Source: Dehalococcoidia bacterium (GTDB lineage Bacteria > Chloroflexota > Dehalococcoidia > Dehalococcoidales > UBA3254). Taken from it: a DNA stretch of 64,000 nucleotides. The stretch's first letter is position 1; each line of letters begins with the position of its first letter. Below the pieces are notes generated by a model. It saw nothing but the letters and a program-made list of their open reading frames with translations. It was not told the origin of the DNA and searched no databases. Shown piece by piece: positions 23,057 to 30,907 of the stretch. The stretch spans positions 1-64,000 of the forward strand of contig JANYAV010000025.1 of assembly GCA_025361145.1 (NCBI GenBank), written 5' to 3'. Both the position numbers and the translations under genes were made by a program.

Positions 23057-25912
23057 TTACCACCTAAGCGGTTTCTGCCAGGCCTCTTTAAGTTCGTGGA
23101 TGGGCGCTCTCATTACTACATCGCCCATCAGGCCGTGCACTTCCAGCACTTCTTCCTGATTGACATGTCCTATCTGTGCCATCACTACACCGCCCATGGC
23201 CTTCCTGAATTGAGCATCATGCTCAGGCTCGATTTCTACAATAAAGCGGGAGTTCGACTCAGAGAACAAAACGTAATCGTTACGATAAATCGGGCCGGTG
23301 CGGGGCACATTCTTTAAATATATCGTTGCCCCCAAACCGCCGGCAAAGGCCATTTCTGCTACCGCAACTCCCAGGCCACCCTCGCTGCAATCATGGCAGG
23401 ACCTTACCAGTCCCTTTTCCGTAGCCGCACTTAGAGATTCCATGGCTTTGCGAGACTGCTGGGCATCCACCCTCGGTACGTTGTTACCGATGGCGCGATG
23501 AGCAGCGAAGTATTCAGAACCACCCAGATCGTTGCCGGTCATACCGATGATGTATAACAAATTACCTAAACTTTTCAGGTCCATTGAGACAGCTTTGCGG
23601 ACGTCGTCCATGACAGCGATAGCCGAAATCAGTAAAGTATGCGGGATAGAGATCAATTTGCCCTCATATTCAAATTCATTGTTCAAGCTGTCTTTACCCG
23701 AGATAAAAGGCACACCGTAAGCCAGAGACATATCGTGGCAAGCCTCCGCGGCACGAATTAAAGCACCCACCACTTCAGGGCGTTTAGGGCTGCCCCAGCA
23801 GAAGTTATCCAGCACAGCCAACTTTTTTAAATTTCCACCCACCGCAATCACCTGCCGCAAAGCTTCGTCGATGGCGGAAGCGGCCATCCAGTAAGGATCG
23901 ATGTCTCCATAGCGGGTATTGATACCGTTGGCGATAATGGCGCCCATGTCGGAATTCAAAATCGGACGGATAATTACAGCGTCGCCGGGGCCGTCATTAT
24001 TCGCACCTACCAGCGGTTTCAGGACACTACTGCCCTGCACTTCATGATCATACTGGCGGATGACCCATTCTTTGCTGCAGGTATTCCAGGAACCCAGCAC
24101 GCTCTTTAATTCGGCTTCCAGGTCCACCGCTATAAAATCCGGTTCATCAAAGCGAGGCTGATGCCAGACTGCATCCATTTGTATCTGCGGAACTCCCTTG
24201 TGCAGGAAATTCATCTCGAGATCGCAGACCATGGCATTCTTATATTCCAATTGCAAGCTCTTGGTGTCGGTAAATTCACCGATAACCGCGGCTTCAACAT
24301 CTTCATTAGCAAAAAGTTTAAGGAGGTGAGCGATGTTTTCCGGCGGCACAGCCAAGACCATACGCTCCTGCGCCTCAGAAATCCAGATTTCAGAATAAGT
24401 TAAGCCGGCATATTTCAAAGGTACTTTGTCCAAATTGACCCTGGCCCCGGTTTCCTCACCCATCTCACCTACCGCGGAAGAAAGACCTCCCGCGCCACAA
24501 TCAGTAATTTGAGTGTAAAGCCCGAGATCGCGGGCTTGCAGCAGCACATCCAGCATTTTCTTTTCCACGATGGGATTACCTATCTGTACCGCGCTGTAGG
24601 AAACCTCGTGCGATTTATCATCCAACTGGACAGACGAGAAGGTCGCACCGTGAATACCGTCACGTCCCGTCTTACCACCCACTACAACAACCAGATCGCC
24701 CGGCTTATGGCTACCCTTTTTGGCCATTGGCTTGGGCATCAAACCCACCGTTCCGCAAAAAACCAGCGGATTGCCCAGATAACGGTTATCGAAAAGTATA
24801 GCTCCGTTGGGAGTAGGAATACCCATACGGTTAGCATAGTCAGCCACTCCAGCCCTTACCCCCTTGAAAATACGGCGAGGATGGAGCACGCCCCTAGGTA
24901 AATCAGCGTTAGGAAAGTCGGGTAGACCAAAGCAGAAAACATCAGTATTCATAATAGGCTTAGCACCCAGTCCGGTACCCATCGGATCACGTATAACGCC
25001 GCCGATACCGGTGGAAGCTCCACCATAAGGCTCTACTGCTGATGGGTGATTGTGGGTTTCCACCTTAAAACAGAGAGCCCAATGACTATCGAACTCAATA
25101 ACCCCAGCATTGTCCTCAAATACAGAGAGACACCAGGGTTTATTCAACTCATTAGTGGCCTTGATGATGGTACTTTTCAATAGATTATCTACAACGGTGC
25201 CATCATAGTTGAACTTGCCTTTGAAGGTCTTATGCACGCAATGCTCGGACCAGGTCTGGGCCAAGGTTTCCAGTTCGATATCAATGGGATCACGACCGAC
25301 TTTGCGGAAATAATCCAGTATTACCTCCAGTTCCTGGGTGGAAAAGCCGAATTGTTTTCTGGCCTTCTCCAGCTCGTCTAAAGAGGCATTCAGGAAAGGA
25401 ACTTTGACATATTCGAAGACATATTGCGGATTTTCCGGGAACTGGTTAAGTTCCTCATCCACCACATGCTGCACGATGGGATTCATCAGCAGGCGGGTGG
25501 ATAATTTATCCAGTTCTTCCTGAGTAACATCTCCGCGGATTAAATAGCGTTTGGCGATGGCCACGGCGCGCACGTTAATAATGCCCATATCACGGATGGC
25601 TTTCATAACAGAATCACGCACAGGATCAGTTACCCCAGCGTTATAGGCCACTTCAACGATCTTATAGCCCCTGGTGGTATCTTGTGCGGTAGTATTGGTG
25701 TCAATCTGGTAGTCCTGAGTAACGGCATCAGCCAACAATTCGCGGGCTATCGATTCCGCTTTCTCCGGGGCCAGGTAGGCGTCTATCCAGTAAACATCCA
25801 CCACCCGAACGTCGCTTACCGAGTTTATGCCCAGATCTTGAATATCTTTAACCAGACCACGGCCAGCCGGGTCTGGCAAATGCAATTTCAAGCGTACTTC
25901 TATTTTATGCAT
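23057..25912 (-). CDS. purL: Phosphoribosylformylglycinamidine synthase PurL with N-terminal PurS-like repeat
   Basis: 951 residues. Small PurL is ~740 residues; the extra ~170 N-terminal residues consist of two PurS-like segments (MHKIEVRLKLHLPDPAGRGL... and GYKIVEVAYNAGVTDPVRDS...), each with the PD(P/x)G/R...L pattern of PurS. The catalytic part has LAQTWSEHCVHKTFKG, ETHNHPSAVEPYGGASTGIG, RDPMGTGLGAKP and CGAGGLSSAVGEMG. It would bind PurQ without a separate PurS, and no stand-alone purS is visible. Function: ATP-dependent FGAR amidotransferase, cytoplasm. TIGR-type PurSL fusions are known, so this is unusual but not new. Confidence 0.93.
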   Translation of the reverse strand: MHKIEVRLKLHLPDPAGRGLVKDIQDLGINSVSDVRVVDVYWIDAYLAPEKAESIARELLADAVTQDYQIDTNTTAQDTTRGYKIVEVAYNAGVTDPVRDSVMKAIRDMGIINVRAVAIAKRYLIRGDVTQEELDKLSTRLLMNPIVQHVVDEELNQFPENPQYVFEYVKVPFLNASLDELEKARKQFGFSTQELEVILDYFRKVGRDPIDIELETLAQTWSEHCVHKTFKGKFNYDGTVVDNLLKSTIIKATNELNKPWCLSVFEDNAGVIEFDSHWALCFKVETHNHPSAVEPYGGASTGIGGVIRDPMGTGLGAKPIMNTDVFCFGLPDFPNADLPRGVLHPRRIFKGVRAGVADYANRMGIPTPNGAILFDNRYLGNPLVFCGTVGLMPKPMAKKGSHKPGDLVVVVGGKTGRDGIHGATFSSVQLDDKSHEVSYSAVQIGNPIVEKKMLDVLLQARDLGLYTQITDCGAGGLSSAVGEMGEETGARVNLDKVPLKYAGLTYSEIWISEAQERMVLAVPPENIAHLLKLFANEDVEAAVIGEFTDTKSLQLEYKNAMVCDLEMNFLHKGVPQIQMDAVWHQPRFDEPDFIAVDLEAELKSVLGSWNTCSKEWVIRQYDHEVQGSSVLKPLVGANNDGPGDAVIIRPILNSDMGAIIANGINTRYGDIDPYWMAASAIDEALRQVIAVGGNLKKLAVLDNFCWGSPKRPEVVGALIRAAEACHDMSLAYGVPFISGKDSLNNEFEYEGKLISIPHTLLISAIAVMDDVRKAVSMDLKSLGNLLYIIGMTGNDLGGSEYFAAHRAIGNNVPRVDAQQSRKAMESLSAATEKGLVRSCHDCSEGGLGVAVAEMAFAGGLGATIYLKNVPRTGPIYRNDYVLFSESNSRFIVEIEPEHDAQFRKAMGGVVMAQIGHVNQEEVLEVHGLMGDVVMRAPIHELKEAWQKPLRW

Positions 25913-25974
25913 GGCTCAACACCTTCATTTAAGTTTGCTTTGAGTTTACTTATCACTGTGTAGTGTCAACGGTC

Positions 25975-26472
25975 CTATATCGAGTTCAACAATTCGTTGA
26001 CGACGTCGTTAATCATCTTGCCCTCGGCCTTGCCCTTGAGTTTACCTACCAGCTTGCCCATGACCTTGCCCTTATCTCCGGGGCCTTTAGCGCCCACCTC
26101 GGCGATCACGGCTTTGGCTTCAACCAGAACTTCCGCCTGGCTCATTTGCTTAGGCATATAAATCTTTAAAATGTCCATTTCAGCCGCTTCTTTATCCGCC
26201 AGGTCCTGTCGGTTGCCGGCCTTATAGGCAGCAATACTATCTTCACGCTGCTTGATTTCTTTGGCAATAACACCCAGGATATCGGGGTCGCTGACAGTAA
26301 TTTGCTTAAGGTCCGCATTAGGATTTTTATTAAATTCAGCGTCCTGTTTTTTCATCTCAGCGTAGCGGATGGCTGAGATTAAGAGGCGTATAGTAGAGGT
26401 TCTAAGTTCGGTCTTGTCCCGCATGGATTGTTTGAGGTCTTCATTCAATTTGGTTAATAAGCTGGCTTCCAT
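25975..26472 (-). CDS. yqeY: GatB/YqeY domain protein
   Basis: 165 residues. LLTKLNEDLKQSMRDKTELRTSTIRLLISAIR and AAEMDILKIYMPKQMSQAEV are signatures of YqeY, whose fold is shared with the tail domain of GatB. GAKGPGDKGKVMGKLVGKLKGKAEGKMINDVV is its C-terminal end. The molecular role is unsettled; tRNA-related or amidotransferase-tail-like functions are proposed for the family. It follows rpsU, a common pairing in bacteria, with a terminator in between. Confidence 0.93.
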   Translation of the reverse strand: MEASLLTKLNEDLKQSMRDKTELRTSTIRLLISAIRYAEMKKQDAEFNKNPNADLKQITVSDPDILGVIAKEIKQREDSIAAYKAGNRQDLADKEAAEMDILKIYMPKQMSQAEVLVEAKAVIAEVGAKGPGDKGKVMGKLVGKLKGKAEGKMINDVVNELLNSI

Positions 26473-26527
26473 TTTTTCACCTTTCCATTTATTACTCGGG
26501 GAGCAACAAAAGCCCGGAAAACTGATA

Positions 26528-26577
26528 ATAAAAATAGCACACTAGCCTGGCAGGATCGCCTATGCTAATGTGCTATT
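26528..26577 (-). terminator. Terminator downstream of rpsU
   Basis: On the minus strand AATAGCACATTAGC and GCTAGTGTGCTATT form a near-perfect 14-bp stem, followed by TTTATTATC. It would separate rpsU from yqeY or allow only partial read-through. Confidence 0.75.
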
Positions 26578-26590
26578 AACAATCATAGAT

Positions 26591-26779
26591 TTATTTCTTC
26601 GCAGGTCTGGTGCTCTTACGCATCTTAGCAGCGTCTTTTCTTTTGCGCTTAATACTGGGCTTCTCGAAGAACTCGCGGCGGCGCAGTTCAGACAGGACGC
26701 CTTCCTGCTGGACGCGCTTGTTGAAGCGCCTTAAGAGACTTTCAAAACTCTCGTTCTCTTGTGAGACTACATCGGCCAA
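26591..26779 (-). CDS. rpsU: 30S ribosomal protein S21
   Basis: 62 residues. ENESFESLLRRFNKRVQQEGVLSELRRREFFEKPSIKRKRK is the standard bS21 sequence with a basic C-terminal tail (RKSTRPAKK). It binds the 3' domain of 16S RNA in the 30S subunit near the anti-Shine-Dalgarno region. The ATG at 26779 has AGGATGG about 8 bases upstream. Confidence 0.96.
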   Translation of the reverse strand: MADVVSQENESFESLLRRFNKRVQQEGVLSELRRREFFEKPSIKRKRKDAAKMRKSTRPAKK

Positions 26780-26900
26780 TTAATATCACCATCCTTTGTA
26801 CAACCACGCCAAGAACCATGATAACCATCAGAAAAAAATCAGAGTCAAGCATGTAAATCAGTATTGTACTTTACTATTTTAGTAATAGTTGCTGGTGATG

Positions 26901-28298
26901 TCAACCAGGCATTACCTCAGGTTCATTCCAGTCTGTGTCAATCAGCGGCAATAACACTTTGAACGTGCTCCCTTTGTTAACCTGGCTTTCAACCTCAATA
27001 GTTCCACCGTGTGCTTCCGCGATATGCTTGGCAATGGATAGACCAAGCCCCGCACCGCCCTCTGCCCGGGAGCGGGCTCTGTCTACACGATAAAACCGCT
27101 GGAAAATAAAGGGTAAATTTTCTGCGGGAATCCCAATACCTGTATCGCTTACCGTGATTACAGCCTTATTATTCTTAGCAATGACCCACACTGTAATATC
27201 ACCACCAGTTGGTGTGTATTTTATGGCATTTTCCAGGATGCAAAGAAACAGTTCCCGAAGTTTTACATCATCTCCAAATACGCTAAGGTTTTCTACCGGA
27301 CCTTGAAGGTAGTGTAGTCCTTTCTGACTTGCCAGAACTTCAACCTCTTCAGAAAGGTCAATGAAGAAATCTTTCAAATTAACTGGGTCTAACTTTAGTA
27401 TTTCTTTTCCCGTATCGCTGCGAGCCAATACGAGCATCTTGCTAATGATATCTGACATGTAATTTACCTCATGAGATATCAATTCCAGAGATTTCCGGTA
27501 TTCCGCCTGACTTCTTTCCTTATCAATAGCCAACGTAGATTCGGCTTGAATCACTGATAAAGGAGTCCGTAGTTCATGGGAGGCATCAGCGGTAAATCTT
27601 TGTTGACGGGAAAAAGATGCTTCCAGTTTCTCAACCATAGTGTTGAAAGTGGTAGCTAATCTACCTAGCTCATCGTCAGAATCAACTTCTATTCTCTGGC
27701 TTAAATCGGTTTCACCGATCTTTTTCGCCGCGGTGGTTATCCTCTCAACAGGTTTAAGCGCCCTATTCGCAAGCAAAACACCACCCAATACGGCTAGGAA
27801 AATGATAAGAAAAGTGGATATGCCCAAAATAGTCATGTATTTGCCCAGAACGTCCGTCACGTCTGAAGTGAGTCTCCCCAACACTACCGCTAGCCGTGTA
27901 TTGGAATTGGTGGTATATGGCGCAGCATATAACCTCACTTTCTGATCATTCAATACGACCGACGTGATGAAAGAACTTTGACCAAAAAGGGCTCGGCTCA
28001 CCAACCCTTCAATATCTTTATACGTGACATTAGGACCAATGGTTAGCTGCGAATTCCCATTGGAGTCATATATTAAGACCAATTCGTTTGGTGTCTCATC
28101 AAAGGTAAATCCGTTGGAGTCTGTTTTCAGATCAAATTGAATGTCGACCATACGTGTTCTTAAAGAGTCATCCAGATTCTTGTATAAATTATTGGAAAGC
28201 ATAAAGTAAGTAGTGAGATTAAATATCAACAATAATATCACCACCCCAACCAGATAGGTTATGGTAAGACGAAATTTAATTGTCTTGTAGTATTTCAT
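26901..28298 (-). CDS. Sensor histidine kinase (two TM, HAMP)
   Basis: 465 residues. TM1 is ~residues 8-32, an extracytoplasmic sensor region ~33-150 without a recognised fold, TM2 ~155-178 (ILGISTFLIIFLAVLGG), HAMP ~180-232. The H-box ASHELRTPLSVI puts the phosphorylated histidine at H241; CILENAIKYTP (N box), DTGIGIP and GAGLGLSIAKHIAEAHGG (G boxes) follow. It overlaps the response regulator by 4 bases (ATGA), so the two form one operon. The divergent neighbour is a cytochrome gene whose promoter carries direct repeats fitting an OmpR-type regulator, so control of the respiratory block is the likely job; the signal is unknown. Confidence 0.93.
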   Translation of the reverse strand: MKYYKTIKFRLTITYLVGVVILLLIFNLTTYFMLSNNLYKNLDDSLRTRMVDIQFDLKTDSNGFTFDETPNELVLIYDSNGNSQLTIGPNVTYKDIEGLVSRALFGQSSFITSVVLNDQKVRLYAAPYTTNSNTRLAVVLGRLTSDVTDVLGKYMTILGISTFLIIFLAVLGGVLLANRALKPVERITTAAKKIGETDLSQRIEVDSDDELGRLATTFNTMVEKLEASFSRQQRFTADASHELRTPLSVIQAESTLAIDKERSQAEYRKSLELISHEVNYMSDIISKMLVLARSDTGKEILKLDPVNLKDFFIDLSEEVEVLASQKGLHYLQGPVENLSVFGDDVKLRELFLCILENAIKYTPTGGDITVWVIAKNNKAVITVSDTGIGIPAENLPFIFQRFYRVDRARSRAEGGAGLGLSIAKHIAEAHGGTIEVESQVNKGSTFKVLLPLIDTDWNEPEVMPG

Positions 28299-28966
28299 GC
28301 GCTTTTTAGCCTGTACCCGGCCCCTCTAACGGTTTGAATAAAACTATTCTCTCCTTCTTTATCGATCTTATTTCGTAGCCTTCCCACAAAAACCTCGATA
28401 ATATTGGAGCTACCTTCAAACTCATAGTTCCAGATATTCTCCTCGATCATAGCTCGTGTAACAAGCATAGTGGGATGACGCATAAGATATTCCAATATAG
28501 CATATTCTTTTGCCGTCAATTCTATGGGTTTATCCCCTTTTTTCACTTCCCGGTTCACAGTATTCATGATCAAATCACCAACCTCCAAATCGGCGCTTTT
28601 GGATGAAACCTCACGTCTCAATAACGCCCGTATGCGCGCCATCAGTTCTCTAAAAGCAAACGGTTTAACCAGATAGTCATCCGCGCCTGCGTCCAAACCT
28701 TTAACTCTGTCTTCTATGCTGTCTCTGGCAGTGAGTATCAATATTGGTACATTGATCTTTTTTTCTCTTAATTCCTGGCAGACCATAACACCATCTTTCT
28801 TGGGCAGCATTATGTCGAGAATGATCAAGTCGAAAGCAGTAGTTTCCGCCATAAACGCCCCTTCTTCACCGTCGAAAGCATTGTCTACCGCATAACCCTC
28901 CTCCACCAGTCCACGTTTAACGATGTTTGCCAGACGCCGCTCATCTTCTACCACCAGCACCCGCAT
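28295..28966 (-). CDS. OmpR/PhoB-family response regulator
   Basis: 223 residues. Receiver domain with acidic pocket E7-D8-E9, phosphorylation site D51 (LIILDIMLP), T79 and K101 (LVKPF). The C-terminal winged helix (VGDLIMNTVNREVKKGDKPI, ELTAKEYAILEYLMRHP, EVFVGRLRNKID, IQTVRGAGYRL) is OmpR type. Partner of the kinase that overlaps its end. Members of this family bind direct repeats with 11-bp spacing; four such units lie at 29055-29098 between this gene and the divergent cytochrome gene, a plausible operator for both. Confidence 0.95.
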   Translation of the reverse strand: MRVLVVEDERRLANIVKRGLVEEGYAVDNAFDGEEGAFMAETTAFDLIILDIMLPKKDGVMVCQELREKKINVPILILTARDSIEDRVKGLDAGADDYLVKPFAFRELMARIRALLRREVSSKSADLEVGDLIMNTVNREVKKGDKPIELTAKEYAILEYLMRHPTMLVTRAMIEENIWNYEFEGSSNIIEVFVGRLRNKIDKEGENSFIQTVRGAGYRLKSA

Positions 28967-29054
28967 TCCGTACCCCCGTACTAATAAATTTTTCTCTTTC
29001 TTATCTGGTCTCCTGAATATATTATGAATGAAAGCTAAAATTTATGCTCTTTCC

Positions 29055-29098
29055 ATTCATCTGGCGTTCATTTTGGATTAATGGGCGGTTCATTCTAG
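29055..29098 (+). promoter_or_regulatory. Four tandem 11-bp direct repeats (TTCAT-N6), putative response-regulator operator
   Basis: Units ATTCATCTGGC, GTTCATTTTGG, ATTAATGGGCG, GTTCATTCTAG, with TTCAT cores at 29056, 29067, 29089 and one TTAAT at 29078. The strict 11-bp period is that of OmpR/PhoB-type tandem sites. It lies in the 208-base divergent interval between the regulator and the 29175 gene. A hairpin CGTGGCA-TCCCTGT-TGCCACG (29122-29142) follows in the likely leader. Confidence 0.7.
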
Positions 29099-29174
29099 TG
29101 TGTTAAACTCACAATAATCGTCGTGGCATCCCTGTTGCCACGGAATTAGAAAATGTAATATATTTCGGAGGTAA

Positions 29175-29948
29175 ATGGAAATGCAAAAATGGATTAAAAA
29201 CAAGATTTGGCTGCCTATAACAGCAGTAATACTTATCTGGGTAATGATCGGAATCGGCACTTATGGCGCCGGAGTATTCAGTAAATCCCTAGGCGCCTCG
29301 ATCAATATTGTGGGTAACGGTGACTTCTCCTTCTACTCCGACCAAGCGGCTACGCATCTTATTACGCAGGTTAGCCTGCCTGATGCGTCACCTGGCAATA
29401 CCTCTACTTTTACCGTGTATGCTAAAAATACCAGCCTTGTTACTGAAACCCTTTCGACCGGATCTATTGCCATTCCCTCAAGTGTAGGCACTTTAACACT
29501 GACCTTCGACGGGCAACCTCAAGCAAACCTAACTGCTAACGCAGTCTCAAAAGTGGTCGGGACAATGAATGTTGCCTCCAGCGCTGCGGTGGGCCCTGTA
29601 ACTTTTACTTTCAATGTCAACGCATCACCGGTGGTTTCTACTTCACCCTCTCCCACAGCTACCGCAACCGGCACCCTGGTTAGCTACTCTTCCACCATTC
29701 AACCCATCTGGAATCAGTATTGTATTTCTTGCCACGGAACTTCACCGGGAGGGACTTTTACCAGTTATGCCACTACCATGGCTTCTAGATATAATAACAC
29801 GCTGGTCGTTATCCCGGGGAATGCAGCGGGTAGTATTCTTTATCAATCGGTAAATGGTACTAACGGGTTATCTAAAATGGGTTCCCTTTCTACCTCCCAA
29901 ACTCAATCCCTGGCGAGTTGGATCAATCAGGGTGCGCTTAATAACTAG
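29175..29948 (+). CDS. Membrane-anchored extracytoplasmic monohaem c-type cytochrome
   Basis: 257 residues. N-terminal signal-anchor (KIWLPITAVILIWVMIGIGTYG). Residues ~30-150 look like a beta-sandwich, rich in T, S, N and V. A PSPTATATGT linker follows, then a c-type haem domain with one haem site CISCHG (YSSTIQPIWNQYCISCH) and late methionine candidates (GLSKMGSL). It is predicted to carry electrons outside the cytoplasmic membrane. The track start at 29175 is only 2 bases after GGAGGT; the ATG at 29181 (MQKWIKN) is better spaced. It is probably in an operon with the cytochrome-b-like gene, 30 bases on, and preceded by the response-regulator operator. Confidence 0.82.
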   Translation: MEMQKWIKNKIWLPITAVILIWVMIGIGTYGAGVFSKSLGASINIVGNGDFSFYSDQAATHLITQVSLPDASPGNTSTFTVYAKNTSLVTETLSTGSIAIPSSVGTLTLTFDGQPQANLTANAVSKVVGTMNVASSAAVGPVTFTFNVNASPVVSTSPSPTATATGTLVSYSSTIQPIWNQYCISCHGTSPGGTFTSYATTMASRYNNTLVVIPGNAAGSILYQSVNGTNGLSKMGSLSTSQTQSLASWINQGALNN

Positions 29949-29978
29949 TTAAAGGATATTCTTTGTCGGGAGGCGTCT

Positions 29979-30806
29979 ATGCTAAAAAAGGTGATATTCT
30001 TGGCCATAATCCTGGCGGCAGTTTTAGCTCTGATTATTTGGGGGGTGAGTCGTCTAAACTCCCTTATTTTACAGAATGGTGCCTGGATCCTAGCAGGGGC
30101 TATCATCGCCGGGACGTTATCAGGAGTTATCAGAGCTATATTCAAAGGTGTTAAAATAACCCCTAATGCGGTAGAAAAGAACGAGAGACATACGGTGGAT
30201 TCTTTTCTGGAACACTGGGGCACCGGAATAGGTATCTTTATCCTGATCTACTCAGGGTTTCAGATACGATTCCAGCCGGGGCAACTTTTCCCGATGAACC
30301 TGCATTTTGTGGGGCTGGTTTATACTTTAGTTTTCGGTAGTTATTTTATGGCTGATTTCTTGGTTTCGCAAAAATATCATGATCTTCTACCAAATATAAC
30401 CGACATCACAGATGGGACTATCAAAAAATATTTATTCCGTGCAAAGTGGGTTGATCGGGGAAAATACCTTTCCTCTCAAAAATCCGCGATTTTGGCTTTC
30501 GCTTTTCTGGGGGTGGGAATCCTTCTCACTGGTTCTTTAAAAGTGGCTGGGCATTTCTGGAGCATTCCACCTGTTACTCTCAATATTGCTACCTCGCTAC
30601 ATGATCTCATCTCGGCCTTGTTTATAATAATGCTCGTCGTTCACCTCGCTCTGGTAATGATTGTACGTCACCATCGCAACCTCCTAGGCTCATGGTTTAA
30701 TGGGAAAGTAAAAGAAGCTGGTTCGGAAACGGTAGGTGGTACTGACAGAGATAAATTACAGTCTGAAGAAGCTATCAGGACCATTATTCTTAGATTATTC
30801 GAATAA
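29979..30806 (+). CDS. Cytochrome b-like membrane protein (di-haem b type)
   Basis: 275 residues with about six transmembrane helices (~5-25, 33-55, 79-98, 110-130, 170-192, 208-229). Histidines in FLEHWGTGIGIFIL, NLHFVGLVY, ATSLHDLISALF and VVHLALVMIVRHH are in positions suitable for b-haem ligation, resembling membrane subunits of formate dehydrogenase, hydrogenase or thiosulfate reductase. It would pass electrons between the quinone pool and the periplasmic-side cytochromes. The next gene region, convergent, is the multihaem cytochrome. Exact family not certain. Confidence 0.72.
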   Translation: MLKKVIFLAIILAAVLALIIWGVSRLNSLILQNGAWILAGAIIAGTLSGVIRAIFKGVKITPNAVEKNERHTVDSFLEHWGTGIGIFILIYSGFQIRFQPGQLFPMNLHFVGLVYTLVFGSYFMADFLVSQKYHDLLPNITDITDGTIKKYLFRAKWVDRGKYLSSQKSAILAFAFLGVGILLTGSLKVAGHFWSIPPVTLNIATSLHDLISALFIIMLVVHLALVMIVRHHRNLLGSWFNGKVKEAGSETVGGTDRDKLQSEEAIRTIILRLFE

Positions 30807-30907
30807 AAATTGATTTCTAAACAGCTAGCGCTTTGAAGATTTTTGCACTGATGCAGATGATGTAAACCTAAAAACATCACGAATCGCCAAGGCTCTGTAA
30901 AATTTTA

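Noticed and set aside
29055-29098. CRISPR-like array from regular repeats
   Set aside because: Units are 11 bp without spacers and fit a regulator array; no cas genes anywhere in the window.
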